Positions 16,253-25,120 of a DNA stretch of 64,000 nt are shown here, one piece after another. The notes beneath the pieces are model-generated. The model searched no databases. It was not told the DNA's origin and worked only from the letters and a program-made list of their open reading frames with translations. Source of the stretch: Candidatus Fimimorpha excrementavium (GTDB lineage Bacteria; Bacillota; Clostridia; Lachnospirales; Lachnospiraceae); assembly GCA_018710785.1 (NCBI GenBank), contig DVJD01000116.1:1-64000 (forward strand), read 5' to 3'. Both the position numbers and the translations under genes were made by a program. Numbering within the stretch: the stretch's first letter is position 1; the number at the start of each line of letters is the position of its first letter.

Positions 16253-17206
16253 TTGAAAAAAATAATCAAAACAGCGGCCGTGATCGGAGGCGCTGCCGAA
16301 TTGTTTGCGTCTGCTTATTTATTTTTGTATGCCTTTTATCGGGAAAAAATCAGCCTTCCAGCAAACAGAAAGGAGGAGCCGCCTTCCAAAGAGTGGCAGA
16401 TTTTTCTGGAAAAGAGCCGAGAAGGAGAAGAATGGATGAAGACACAAAAAACCGAGCAAATCACCATTCTTTCCGAAGAAGGACTGCGGCTGACGGGAAC
16501 GATGCTGTGGGCAGAAAAGGATACGGGCAGCACCGTAATCGCTGTCCATGGATATCGGGGAAATGCCATCCGTGATTTTGCCGGGTCGGCCAGATTTTAT
16601 CATGATATGGGATACAATTTGCTTATGATCCATGACAGAGCTCACGGAGACAGCGAGGGAAAGTGGATTGGATTCGGATGGAAGGATAAGGAGGATATTC
16701 GAAGATGGTGTGAATATCTGGTGGATCGGGCCCAGGGAAACACACAGATCGCCCTCCTCGGTGTTTCCATGGGAGGGGCGGCTGTCATGATGGCTTCCGG
16801 CGATGATCTCCCTTCCCAGGTGAAATGCATCATAGAAGACTGCGGATATTCTTCTGTGTGGGATCAGCTTTGGCATGCCTATCCGCGGAATTGCAGATTT
16901 CCAAAACGCCTTACCATGTATCTGGCAAGCGGAATGAATAAGCTGGTGAATGGATTCTTTTTCGGGGAAGCTTCCAGTGTCCGGCAGCTGAAGAAAAACA
17001 AAAGGCCTGTCCTATTTATTCATGGCGGGGCAGATGATTTCGTTCCAACTAGTATGGTGCACGAAGTATTTTCCGCAACCAGAGGGGAACGGCGCCTTTT
17101 AATCGTGGAGGAGGCCGGTCATGCGCTGAGCGTGGTCCGGGATCCGGAAGCGTATTATGGCAGTATCCGAAAATTTTTACAGGATTATATGCAGAAGGGA
17201 GAATAG
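16253..17206 (+). CDS. Membrane-anchored alpha/beta hydrolase
   Basis: 317 residues from a TTG start (16253) behind GGGAGG. The first 30 residues include one hydrophobic segment (AAVIGGAAELFASAYLFLY) that would anchor the protein with the catalytic domain outside. The fold shows the VHGYRGN oxyanion region, the nucleophile elbow GVSMGG, an aspartate in HGGADDFVP and the catalytic histidine in EEAGHALS. The substrate is unknown. It ends three bases before the SEDS gene, so the two are probably translated together. Confidence 0.88.
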   Translation: MKKIIKTAAVIGGAAELFASAYLFLYAFYREKISLPANRKEEPPSKEWQIFLEKSREGEEWMKTQKTEQITILSEEGLRLTGTMLWAEKDTGSTVIAVHGYRGNAIRDFAGSARFYHDMGYNLLMIHDRAHGDSEGKWIGFGWKDKEDIRRWCEYLVDRAQGNTQIALLGVSMGGAAVMMASGDDLPSQVKCIIEDCGYSSVWDQLWHAYPRNCRFPKRLTMYLASGMNKLVNGFFFGEASSVRQLKKNKRPVLFIHGGADDFVPTSMVHEVFSATRGERRLLIVEEAGHALSVVRDPEAYYGSIRKFLQDYMQKGE

Positions 17207-17209
17207 TTT

Positions 17210-18469
17210 GTGAGAATTATTTCCTATATAAAAGATCTTATGTATGAGCGCAAATGGTTTAACCGTGCGGCGATTAATTATAATATGCTGCTCGCAATTA
17301 TTTTCCTTTGTGTATTTGGCGTAATTATGATTTACAGTGCCAGCTATTATTATGCCCAGACAGCGTATGGGTATGAATCATCTTATTTTCTGAAGAATCA
17401 GGCAAAGTTTGTGGCAGTGGGATTTGTTATGATGATCGCGCTGTCTTTCATTGATTATCATGTGTGGAAAGAATTATCCGGATTTGCTGTTTTCGGAGCG
17501 TTTGCCCTGGTGCTGCTGCTTCTGGTACCCGGTATTGGAAGAGCGTCCCATGGGGCAGTCCGCTGGCTGCGCTTCGGACCGATTCAGTTTCAGGCAGCAG
17601 AGCCCATTAAGCTGTGTATGATCATGTTTTTGGCTTATTTTATCGATAAGACAAAGATGGATACCATGAAGAAGGCGGTGATTGCCCTTGTAATCTCTGG
17701 TCTGCTCAGCGTTTTGGTGTGGCAGATTTCAGATAATATGAGTACAGCCATTGTCATTATGGGGATTTGTATTCTTTTGATTTTTATTGCAAATCCGAAA
17801 ATGAATGCGAAAATCTGTATTGGCGTTGTGATTGGCTTCCTTGTTTTTCTGCTGATCGGAGTATTTGTGGTGGATCAGATCATACCCGCTTCCGAAAATG
17901 AGAATTTTCGTATCACGAGAATCCGCGCGTGGCTGCATCCCACCGATCCGCTTTACGCATCTGATAAAGCCATGCAGCCGGCACAGGCACTGTATGCCAT
18001 AGGAGCGGGAGGCCTGTTTGGCAAGGGACTGGGACAGAGCCTGATTAAGTTTCGCCTCCCGGAACCGCACAATGATTACATTTTGGCGATCATCGCGGAG
18101 GAACTGGGGATTTTTGGCGTCGTCCTTCTGATGTTTCTGTTTGTGTATCTGCTGTATCAGATTTACAGGATTGCGCAGAATGCCAGGGATTTGTTCGGAA
18201 AGATGATCGCAGCCGGAGTATTCGCGCAGATCGCGCTTCAGGTGGTACTGAATGTGGCGGTGGTATCCAGCGTGATTCCTTCCACCGGTGTTACACTGCC
18301 GTTTATCAGTTCCGGAGGAGCTTCCGTAATTTTCCTTATGGCCGAACTGGGCGTGGTATTCAGTGTGGATAAGTGGACCAAGGAACAGGGATATTATCGG
18401 GAAGCCAAAAAGTATGTAGAGCAGCAGGAGAAAAAGCGGAACAAGAAATATCAGGGAGGATATTTATGA
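17210..18469 (+). CDS. SEDS-family peptidoglycan glycosyltransferase, FtsW/SpoVE-like
   Basis: 419 residues from GTG 17210, with about ten membrane helices. The SEDS signatures are clear: GKGLGQS, LPEPHNDYILAIIAEELG and TGVTLPFISSGGAS. SEDS proteins polymerise lipid II with a partner class B PBP. The motifs fit the FtsW/SpoVE branch (division or spore cortex) better than RodA, but no partner PBP gene is adjacent, so the branch is left open. The C-terminal cytoplasmic tail is basic. Its stop overlaps the next start. Confidence 0.93.
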   Translation: MRIISYIKDLMYERKWFNRAAINYNMLLAIIFLCVFGVIMIYSASYYYAQTAYGYESSYFLKNQAKFVAVGFVMMIALSFIDYHVWKELSGFAVFGAFALVLLLLVPGIGRASHGAVRWLRFGPIQFQAAEPIKLCMIMFLAYFIDKTKMDTMKKAVIALVISGLLSVLVWQISDNMSTAIVIMGICILLIFIANPKMNAKICIGVVIGFLVFLLIGVFVVDQIIPASENENFRITRIRAWLHPTDPLYASDKAMQPAQALYAIGAGGLFGKGLGQSLIKFRLPEPHNDYILAIIAEELGIFGVVLLMFLFVYLLYQIYRIAQNARDLFGKMIAAGVFAQIALQVVLNVAVVSSVIPSTGVTLPFISSGGASVIFLMAELGVVFSVDKWTKEQGYYREAKKYVEQQEKKRNKKYQGGYL

Positions 18470-19008
18470 TTCATGAAGCAATCATATTTGCTGCATGTGC
18501 CCATGAAGGGCAGAAGCGAAAAGGAACCAATGTCCCTTACATCGTACATCCGTTTGAAGTAGCTCAGATTTTAACCGATGCGGGGGGCTCCGAATCACTG
18601 GTATGTGCCGGTTTACTGCACGATACCGTGGAAGACACAGGAGTGACGCTGGAAGAGATCCAAAGTAAATTCGGAGGAGAGGTGGCTGCCCTTGTCGGTC
18701 TGATGACAGAAGAGAAATCTCTGTCATGGGAAGAGCGAAAGCAGCAAGCCATAGACGCTGTAGACGATGCCATGTCCAGAGAGGCAAAAATGCTGGTCTG
18801 TGCGGATAAGCTGTCGAATCTGAGAAGCATTCAAAGAGATATGGATGCCATCGGAGAATCAGTTTGGTCCAGATTCCGGCGGGGAAAAGAAAAACAAAAG
18901 TGGTATTATGGAACGATGATTGAACGGCTTTCCTGTCTGGAAACCTATCCCATGTATGGGGAATTGAAGAAATTATTCAGCCAGGTGTTTGAAGGGGAAC
19001 GGAACTAG
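18466..19008 (+). CDS. HD-domain hydrolase, SpoT/MESH1-like
   Basis: 180 residues. The HD metal site is visible: H in ACAHEGQKRK, the HD pair in CAGLLHDTVEDT, and a distal aspartate in VCADKLSNL. This is the hydrolase part of RelA/SpoT without a synthetase domain, like small alarmone hydrolases of the MESH1 type. Degradation of (p)ppGpp is the likely role but untested. The start ATG overlaps the stop of the SEDS gene as ATGA, with GGGAGG seven bases before it. Confidence 0.88.
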   Translation: MIHEAIIFAACAHEGQKRKGTNVPYIVHPFEVAQILTDAGGSESLVCAGLLHDTVEDTGVTLEEIQSKFGGEVAALVGLMTEEKSLSWEERKQQAIDAVDDAMSREAKMLVCADKLSNLRSIQRDMDAIGESVWSRFRRGKEKQKWYYGTMIERLSCLETYPMYGELKKLFSQVFEGERN

Positions 19009-19049
19009 CCGAAACCATCGCCAAACAATGCCAAACGAACATGTACGAC

Positions 19050-19090
19050 AAAATCGGACATTTGGGCAATGAAAATTGCCCGGATGTCCG
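19050..19090 (-). terminator. Terminator of the small membrane protein gene
   Basis: CGGACAT and GGGCAAT (19055-19070) pair with ATTGCCC and ATGTCCG (19075-19090) around a GAAA loop. On the minus strand the stem is followed by ATTTTG. It sits directly at the stop codon of the 42-residue gene. Confidence 0.8.
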
Positions 19091-19219
19091 TTAGTCTTTT
19101 CGGATGTGTTCCTGGATGTGTTCTGTGATTTCGTCTGCGTTGCTGGCTGCTTTTAAGAGCGCGTAGAGGCAGAAAACGGTCAAAATGACTGCACAGATAA
19201 CGAGAATTGCTGTAAGCAT
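19091..19219 (-). CDS. Small single-span membrane protein, 42 residues
   Basis: Begins MLTAILVICAVILTVFCLYA, a single hydrophobic helix, followed by a short charged tail (EITEHIQEHIRKD). The start is well supported: AAGGAGGG lies seven bases before the ATG at 19219. A terminator follows immediately. I do not recognise the family and no function can be assigned; possibly a membrane-complex subunit or a stress microprotein. Confidence 0.75.
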   Translation of the reverse strand: MLTAILVICAVILTVFCLYALLKAASNADEITEHIQEHIRKD

Positions 19220-19314
19220 GCGAACCCTCCTTTTTGGATTGTATTTGCTGTTATTTTTGCCAAAGGACAGGATTTTATTCAACCGCGCGTTTGCCCGCAG
19301 TTCAAAGTATGATC

Positions 19315-19343
19315 TTGACAGAAAGAAAAACAAATTTTATAAT
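19315..19343 (+). promoter_or_regulatory. Perfect consensus promoter of DAHP synthase
   Basis: TTGACA (19315-19320), 17 bp, TATAAT (19338-19343). It leaves a leader of about 125 nt before the start codon, in which no T-box signature was recognised. Confidence 0.9.
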
Positions 19344-19476
19344 GGAACCAAATTTTTTTCACAGCAGTCCTTATTTTTTTGCCGGAAAGCCGATGCTGTG
19401 GGAATAAAACAGAGCGGGCAACTGCTTTGTTTGGAATTGTATGCCAGTCAGAGGGCTGGAGAAAAGAGGAAAAAGG

Positions 19477-20511
19477 ATGAGTTTTACATTTGAGAAAAAG
19501 CTGCCTACGCCGGAGGCGATTCGGGCAGAATATCCCATATCAGACCAAATTGCTGAGATTAAGACAAAGAGAGATGCAGAAATTCGGGACGTATTCACAG
19601 GCAGAAGTGATAAATTTGTCGTAATCATAGGCCCATGTTCCGCTGACAATGAGGATGCAGTCTGCGATTACGTGGATCGCCTGAGCCGTGTACAGGAAAA
19701 AGTAAAGGATAAATTGATTCTGATTCCCCGTATTTATACGAATAAACCAAGGACAACAGGAGAGGGATACAAGGGAATGATCCATCAGCCGGATCCGGAA
19801 AAGAAACCGGATATGCTGGCAGGTATTCTGGCCATCCGTCATATGCATATCCGTGCCATCGAGGAGAGCGGTCTGACCGCAGCGGATGAGATGCTCTATC
19901 CGGAAAACTGGACCTATCTTTCGGATCTGTTATCCTATGTGGCCATCGGGGCACGGTCTGTGGAGAATCAGCAGCATCGTTTGACGGTCAGCGGTATCGA
20001 TATTCCGGCAGGAATGAAAAATCCCACCAGCGGGGACTACTCTGTTATGCTGAATTCTGTCTATGCCGGACAGCATGGTCATGATTTTATTTTCAGAGGA
20101 TGGGAAGTCCGCACCACAGGAAATGAAATGACCCACACCGTCCTTCGGGGAGCGACCAACAAACATGGGCAGGCCATACCAAATTATCACTATGAGGATT
20201 TGGTTCGTCTGGTGGATATGTACAATGAACGCGAACTGAAAAATCCGGCCTGCGTGGTGGATGCCAACCATTCCAATTCCAACAAACAGTACATGGAGCA
20301 AATCCGTATCGTGAAAGAAGTCCTTCACAGCAGAAATCATTCCAAAGAGGTGGCGGATCTGGTGAAAGGAGTAATGATAGAAAGTTATATTGAGGCAGGG
20401 TGCCAAAAAATCGGAACAGAGCACCATGTGTATGGAAAGTCCATTACCGATCCGTGTTTGGATTGGAAGTCTTCCGAAGAATTGATTTACGAAATCGCAG
20501 ATAAGGTGTGA
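19477..20511 (+). CDS. 3-deoxy-7-phosphoheptulonate synthase, AroF/G/H type
   Basis: 344 residues, the length of the type I-alpha enzymes. It condenses phosphoenolpyruvate with erythrose-4-phosphate, the first step of aromatic amino-acid synthesis. Landmarks are GPCSADN, KPRTTGEGYKG, a GAR segment in AIGARSVENQ, and DANHSNSNKQ. The start ATG 19477 follows AGAGGAAAAAGG. It is monocistronic, with a consensus promoter upstream and a perfect palindrome after it. Which aromatic amino acid inhibits it cannot be judged here. Confidence 0.95.
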   Translation: MSFTFEKKLPTPEAIRAEYPISDQIAEIKTKRDAEIRDVFTGRSDKFVVIIGPCSADNEDAVCDYVDRLSRVQEKVKDKLILIPRIYTNKPRTTGEGYKGMIHQPDPEKKPDMLAGILAIRHMHIRAIEESGLTAADEMLYPENWTYLSDLLSYVAIGARSVENQQHRLTVSGIDIPAGMKNPTSGDYSVMLNSVYAGQHGHDFIFRGWEVRTTGNEMTHTVLRGATNKHGQAIPNYHYEDLVRLVDMYNERELKNPACVVDANHSNSNKQYMEQIRIVKEVLHSRNHSKEVADLVKGVMIESYIEAGCQKIGTEHHVYGKSITDPCLDWKSSEELIYEIADKV

Positions 20512-20528
20512 GAATATAGTGGGAAAGC

Positions 20529-20591
20529 CAAATACCCCGCAGCAAGCTACGCTGCAAATTTGATGCCCCGTAGCTTGCTGCGGGGTATTTG
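20529..20591. terminator. Perfect 23-bp palindrome between convergent genes
   Basis: Arms at 20529-20551 and 20569-20591 are exact reverse complements over 23 bases (CAAATACCCCGCAGC at the outer end) with a 17-nt loop. It lies between DAHP synthase and the convergent carboxypeptidase gene and probably ends both transcripts, although the T-run is weak. The perfection of the arms suggests a repeated element. Confidence 0.75.
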
Positions 20592-20622
20592 ACGCCGGAC
20601 AGATCCGATGGGACAGATCTTA

Positions 20623-21846
20623 TCACAGAAGACTCTGACTGAATAGTTTTTGGAAATAATCCCAGTAACCGGCTTTCTCCACCGATTCGGCCGCCAGGAT
20701 ATTGACGGAACCCAGAATGGAATCTCCCAGTTTATAAGTAAGGGTTCCGACCACATCGCCTTCCTGGATTGGAGCGGTCGGATTTTCGATGTAATTCCAC
20801 TCCTTTGTGATGGAATTAAGATCCTCTCCTGTGGTGCTCAGATAGGAGAAGGCGGAATCGTACTTCAGCGCGATATCTTCTGTTTTTCCGTCTGAGACGG
20901 CCAGACGCGGCAGCGCTTCGGGTGTCTCATCTTTGTATAATTTACAGTTGGAATAGCCATAATTAAAAAGGGTTTCTGCTTCCGCAAACCGAAGTTTGTA
21001 ATTGGGGCAGGCCATTATGACAGCGATGAGTTCCACACCCTCTTTTTCGGCAGTGGCCGAGACACAATATTTGGCTTTGCTTGTGGAACCGGTCTTGAGT
21101 CCCGTGGTCCACTGATATTGCTTGAGAAGTTTGTTGGTGTTGGCGAGTCCGAATTCTTTTGTGCCCTGGGCTGTGGTATGGGTGATATTTTCCATCCAGA
21201 TTCCGGAATACTGTTTAATCTGGGGATAATGGGTCAAAAGTTCACGGCTCATGATAGCCACGTCCCTTGCAGACGTATAGTGGTTGTCAGAATCCGTCAA
21301 TCCGCAGCAATCCTCGAAGTGGGTATTTTCCATCCCCAGAGACTGCGCCCGCGCATTCATCTGGTTCACGAATTCAGTCTCACTGCCGCTGATGTATTCG
21401 GCCATGGTGACAGAGGCATCGTTTCCGCTGGCGACGACGATGCATTTAATCAGTGTTTCCACCGTTTGCTGTTCTCCTTCTTCCAGAAATACCTGGGATC
21501 CCCCCATGGACTTTGCATAGGCACTGGTGGTGACTTCGTCGGTCAGACGGATCTGTCCGGATTCCAATGCGTCAAAAATCAGGATCAGTGTCATGATTTT
21601 GGTGATGCTGGCAGGACTTAAGCGGGTATCAGGATCCTGACTGCATATAATCTGCCCGGTGCTGGCTTCCATCAGAACATAGGAAGGGGCAGTGATGCCA
21701 AGATCAGGAGAAGCATCGGCTGCTTCTGCCTCGGCGGATAGGACAGTCGGATCAGAAGCCGGAAGAGAAGAAGCGGATGTAAGAAGAGGACAAACAAGAT
21801 ATGTAGTGAGACAAAGGGTGCATAAATAAGTTAAGAAACTTCTCAT
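20623..21846 (-). CDS. D-alanyl-D-alanine carboxypeptidase (PBP5/DacF-like)
   Basis: 407 residues, exported. The signal peptide starts MRSFLTYLCTLCLTTYLV. The S11 peptidase motifs are SITK (residues 80-83), SGN in VVASGNDAS and KTG in TGLKTGSTSKA. A C-terminal beta domain ends with an amphipathic segment (YWDYFQKLFSQS) that would rest on the membrane, as in PBP5. It trims the terminal D-alanine of peptidoglycan pentapeptides. The ATG at 21846 is preferred over an upstream TTG because GGAAAGG lies at the right distance. Confidence 0.95.
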   Translation of the reverse strand: MRSFLTYLCTLCLTTYLVCPLLTSASSLPASDPTVLSAEAEAADASPDLGITAPSYVLMEASTGQIICSQDPDTRLSPASITKIMTLILIFDALESGQIRLTDEVTTSAYAKSMGGSQVFLEEGEQQTVETLIKCIVVASGNDASVTMAEYISGSETEFVNQMNARAQSLGMENTHFEDCCGLTDSDNHYTSARDVAIMSRELLTHYPQIKQYSGIWMENITHTTAQGTKEFGLANTNKLLKQYQWTTGLKTGSTSKAKYCVSATAEKEGVELIAVIMACPNYKLRFAEAETLFNYGYSNCKLYKDETPEALPRLAVSDGKTEDIALKYDSAFSYLSTTGEDLNSITKEWNYIENPTAPIQEGDVVGTLTYKLGDSILGSVNILAAESVEKAGYWDYFQKLFSQSLL

Positions 21847-21970
21847 GAGAAAAAACCTTTCCAAGTCTTTAGTATCATTATAAGTGGCTTAGAGGGGAAA
21901 TATGCGAAAAGTGTGTGGATAAACGGAAAAGGAATGGCAAAACAGAAAGAGACGTGAGAGAAAGAGAACA

Positions 21971-22846
21971 ATGAATGTGTGGATAATTCTTGCAGTTATG
22001 GTCGGCATCGGAATTCTTTTGCTTCTGCGTTCCAGGTATGAATGCCGGACGCTGACTGTGACAAGATATCAGATACGATCCGATAAAGTGGGGAAAGAAT
22101 TCCAGGGCTTTCGCATGGCAGTGCTGGCGGATCTCCATGAAAATACCTTTGGGGAGAAAAATAAAGAGCTGGTCGAAGCCATAGAAGAGGAACATCCGGA
22201 TGTCATTTTAATCGCCGGGGACATGATCATTGCAAAGGAGTGGAAAGAAAAAGACTTTTCCGTTCTGAGAGATCTTTTGTGGCAGCTGCGCAAGTACCCG
22301 ATTTACTATGGAAATGGAAATCATGAGCAGAGGATGGAAGAGGAGCCGGAACGTTATCCGGGATGGTATCAGGAGTTTGCAGCCATTTTGAAGCGCTGCG
22401 GGGTCTATTATCTGAAGAATGATTCGGTCGTCCTCCAGAGGGGACAGGACCGCATACGCATAACCGGAGCGGACATTGATAAGGAATATTATCAAAAGGG
22501 AAATCCGAAGGAAATGGATGATGCGTATTTGGAGACGAAGATGGGACCATGCCGAAAGGATGGGTATCAGATTTTGCTCGCCCATTCTCCTTTGTATCTG
22601 GAACAATATGAAAAATGGGGAGCGGATCTGACGTTTTCCGGTCATTTCCATGGCGGAACCATACGTCTTCCCTATCTGGGCGGCGTCATGTCCCCGCAGC
22701 TTCAGTTCTTTACAAATCGTGATAAAGGCCTTCTGAAAATCGGCCATGCAGACTGCATCATAAGCGGCGGCCTGGGAACCCATTCCATCAACATTCGTCT
22801 GAACAACCTTCCGGAATTGATCATTGTAACCTTAAACGCCCCTTGA
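21971..22846 (+). CDS. Membrane-anchored metallophosphoesterase (YkuE-like)
   Basis: 291 residues. An N-terminal helix (IILAVMVGIGILLLL) anchors a calcineurin-like domain. Metal-site motifs in order are DLHE, GDM, GNGNHE, LAHSP and GHFHGG, which is the full set. Relatives are described as UDP-2,3-diacylglucosamine-hydrolase-like or phosphodiesterase proteins; the substrate here is unknown. A promoter for scpA overlaps its stop codon, so it is probably a separate unit. Confidence 0.88.
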   Translation: MNVWIILAVMVGIGILLLLRSRYECRTLTVTRYQIRSDKVGKEFQGFRMAVLADLHENTFGEKNKELVEAIEEEHPDVILIAGDMIIAKEWKEKDFSVLRDLLWQLRKYPIYYGNGNHEQRMEEEPERYPGWYQEFAAILKRCGVYYLKNDSVVLQRGQDRIRITGADIDKEYYQKGNPKEMDDAYLETKMGPCRKDGYQILLAHSPLYLEQYEKWGADLTFSGHFHGGTIRLPYLGGVMSPQLQFFTNRDKGLLKIGHADCIISGGLGTHSINIRLNNLPELIIVTLNAP

Positions 22847-22871
22847 GCAAAAAAATCAGGCATGGTATACT
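22843..22871 (+). promoter_or_regulatory. Promoter of scpA-scpB
   Basis: TTGAGC (22843-22848), 17 bp, TATACT (22866-22871), overlapping the stop codon of the preceding gene. Confidence 0.65.
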
Positions 22872-22964
22872 GGAGAGCAGAAAAATATGAAATTTCACCC
22901 CAAACGGAAGGCGGCATCAATGTCCCTTGGAGGTGAAACACGGGATTTGAGAGGAGAGGAATTT

Positions 22965-23753
22965 ATGAAGTTATCGGTGAAGCTGGATACCTTTGAAGGT
23001 CCGCTGGATCTGCTGCTGCACCTGATCGATAAGAATAAAGTCAGCATTTACGATATTCCCATTGCTCAGATTACCGATCAGTATATGGAATATGTCAGGC
23101 AGATGGAGAAGGAAGACCTGGATCTTGTCAGCGATTTTCTTGTGATGGCTGCGACGCTTCTTTCCATAAAAGCGAAAATGCTGCTTCCGGCAGAGAAGGA
23201 TGAGGAAGGGGAAGAAATCGATCCCAGAGAAGAACTGGTTGCCCGGTTGGTGGAATACAAATTATACAAATCCATGGCGCAGGAACTGAAAGATCTCTAC
23301 TTGGATGCGGACCGAAGTCTCTATAAAACACCCACAGTGCCAAAAGAAGTGGCAGCCTATGAGGAACCGGTGGATTTGGACCGGCTTCTGGATGGGATTA
23401 CGCTTCAGAAACTCCAGGATGTTTTTCAGATGGTAATGCGCAGACAGATGGATAAGATTGATCCGATTCGAAGCAAGTTTGGGAATATTAAACGGGATCC
23501 GGTCCGTCTTTCCGATAAGCTGGGGTATATTTTTGATTATGCCAAAGCTCACAGGAGATTTTCCTTTCAGCAGCTTCTGGAATCCCAGCATACGAAGACC
23601 GATGTGGTGGTCACTTTTCTGGCATGTCTGGAATTGATTAAAATCGGGCGGCTGCTGGTAAACCAGGAAGAGACGTTTGCCCGGATTGATCTGACCTGGA
23701 ATGAAGATTGCCCAAATCAGATTACAAAAGAAGATATGGAACAGTATGATTGA
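22965..23753 (+). CDS. scpA: Segregation and condensation protein A
   Basis: 262 residues, the kleisin subunit of the SMC-ScpAB condensin complex, which loads on the origin region and helps chromosome segregation. It begins KLDTFEGPLDLLLHLIDKNK, the signature N-terminus, and ends in a winged-helix segment that binds the SMC head. The ATG 22965 with GAGGAGAGGAATTT upstream is preferred over the earlier in-frame ATG at 22887. scpB follows 19 bp later. Confidence 0.97.
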   Translation: MKLSVKLDTFEGPLDLLLHLIDKNKVSIYDIPIAQITDQYMEYVRQMEKEDLDLVSDFLVMAATLLSIKAKMLLPAEKDEEGEEIDPREELVARLVEYKLYKSMAQELKDLYLDADRSLYKTPTVPKEVAAYEEPVDLDRLLDGITLQKLQDVFQMVMRRQMDKIDPIRSKFGNIKRDPVRLSDKLGYIFDYAKAHRRFSFQQLLESQHTKTDVVVTFLACLELIKIGRLLVNQEETFARIDLTWNEDCPNQITKEDMEQYD

Positions 23754-23772
23754 TAGAGGGGAAGAGACAACT

Positions 23773-24339
23773 ATGGCAGAAGAAAAAAATTGGAAAGCAG
23801 TGATTGAAGGAATCCTGTTTACCATGGGGCGTTCCGTCCGTATTTCGCAGATTGCGGCGGCGCTGGGACTTGCGGAGGAACAAGTCAGAACCCTGGCGGA
23901 GGAAATGATGAAAGAGTACGAAGATTCCGGCAGGGGAATACATATGATTGAATTGGAAGACAGCCTTCAGCTTTGTACGAAGGCAGAATATTATGAATAT
24001 CTGATTCGGATTGCCGCGCAGCCGAAAAAGCACGTTATGACGGATGCGCTTTTGGAGACCCTTTCCATTGTGGCATATAAGCAGCCCATTACAAAATCTG
24101 AAATTGAGAGGATCCGCGGGGTAAAAAGCGACCATGCGATCAATAAATTGGTGGAATATGATTTGATTGAAGAAGTTGGACGGATGGATGCCCCGGGAAA
24201 GCCCATTTTATTTGCGACGACGGAAGAATTTTTGAGAAGTTTCGGAGTCAGCTCTCTTATGGATTTGCCCATGGCAGATCCGGAGCAGATCGAGGTCATG
24301 AAAGAAGAGGCAGAGGAGGAAATATCGGTGACGCTGTAG
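23773..24339 (+). CDS. scpB: Segregation and condensation protein B
   Basis: 188 residues with two winged-helix domains; it forms a dimer that bridges ScpA. The family motif ETLSIVAYKQPITKSEIERIRG is partly visible here as TLSIVAYKQPITKSEIE, followed by the GLIEE-like DLIEEVGR and an FATTEEFL segment. Start ATG 23773 is behind GAGGGGAAG. A different in-frame ATG at 23746 overlaps scpA and lacks a site. It is the second gene of the scpA-scpB unit. Confidence 0.96.
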   Translation: MAEEKNWKAVIEGILFTMGRSVRISQIAAALGLAEEQVRTLAEEMMKEYEDSGRGIHMIELEDSLQLCTKAEYYEYLIRIAAQPKKHVMTDALLETLSIVAYKQPITKSEIERIRGVKSDHAINKLVEYDLIEEVGRMDAPGKPILFATTEEFLRSFGVSSLMDLPMADPEQIEVMKEEAEEEISVTL

Positions 24340-24422
24340 GTGCAGAGGACCGGAAGTTTCGCGATGGAAAAAAGGAATAGAATGCTGCCCGTATTGATAA
24401 AATAAAAAGTGTAAAAGCACTT

Positions 24423-24477
24423 AAGCCGCCTGAAACGCATAGACTGTTATAAATGCGTGTCGCAGGTGGCTTTATTT
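24423..24477 (+). promoter_or_regulatory. Hairpin that covers the sigK ribosome binding site
   Basis: AAGCC-G-CCTG and ACGCAT (24423-24440) pair with ATGCGT and CAGG-T-GGCTT (24453-24472). The 3' arm contains AGGTGG (24464-24469), the ribosome site for the TTG start at 24476, and is followed by TTTATTT. It can act as the scpB terminator and also hide the sigK start. Confidence 0.6.
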
Positions 24478-25096
24478 GAAGACATTTAAAAAACCATTGA
24501 CGAGTGCCGAAGAAAGGGAATATCTGAAGCTGCTGAAGGAGGGTGACCAAACAGCGAGGGACATTTTAATCGAGCATAACATGCGGCTGGTGGCCCATAT
24601 CATAAAGAAATACGCATTTACGGATAAAGAAATGGACGATCTGCTCTCCATCGGTACGATAGGGCTGATCAAAGCAGTCAATACATTTAATCCGGACAGA
24701 GGGAATAAGCTGAGCAGTTACGCTGCCAAATGTATTGACAATGAGATTTTAATGCTTTTGCGGAGTGAAAAAAAACGAAGTCGGGAAGTGAGCTTATATG
24801 AACCGATTGGAACGGATAAAGAAGGCAATGAGATCAACCTGATGGATGTCATTGAAATGGATGAGCGGGAAATTTCTGAGCTGGTGGCCATGAAGGAAGA
24901 TCTGAAAAAACTATATGAGGCATATGAAACCTGTCTTTCTGATAAAGAAAAAAAGGTGATCCGGTTTCGGTATGGACTATTCGGAAGTGATGAATATACG
25001 CAGAGAGAAATTGCAAAGGCTCTGGGGATATCCAGATCCTACGTATCCAGAATAGAAAAGGGCGCGCTGGCAAAGATGAAGCGGTATATGCAGTAA
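24476..25096 (+). CDS. sigK: RNA polymerase sporulation sigma factor SigK
   Basis: 206 residues, start TTG 24476. It directs late mother-cell transcription during sporulation. Region 2 is seen in NMRLVAHIIKKYAF...DDLLSIGTIGLIKAVNTFNP, and region 4 in YTQREIAKALGISRSYVSRIEKGAL. The gene is intact, with no skin-type insertion in the usual mid-gene position. The N-terminus is short, so there may be no long pro-peptide of the Bacillus kind. Its ribosome site lies inside a hairpin. Confidence 0.93.
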   Translation: MKTFKKPLTSAEEREYLKLLKEGDQTARDILIEHNMRLVAHIIKKYAFTDKEMDDLLSIGTIGLIKAVNTFNPDRGNKLSSYAAKCIDNEILMLLRSEKKRSREVSLYEPIGTDKEGNEINLMDVIEMDEREISELVAMKEDLKKLYEAYETCLSDKEKKVIRFRYGLFGSDEYTQREIAKALGISRSYVSRIEKGALAKMKRYMQ

Positions 25097-25120
25097 ACAA
25101 ATTGCGGAAAGAATGGTCCA

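Noticed and set aside
19344-19476. T-box or tryptophan-type leader before DAHP synthase
   Set aside because: No T-box sequence or antiterminator/terminator pair was recognised in the 130-nt leader.
24476-25096. Possible skin-type element interrupting sigK
   Set aside because: The reading frame is continuous and of normal length, so no excision is needed.
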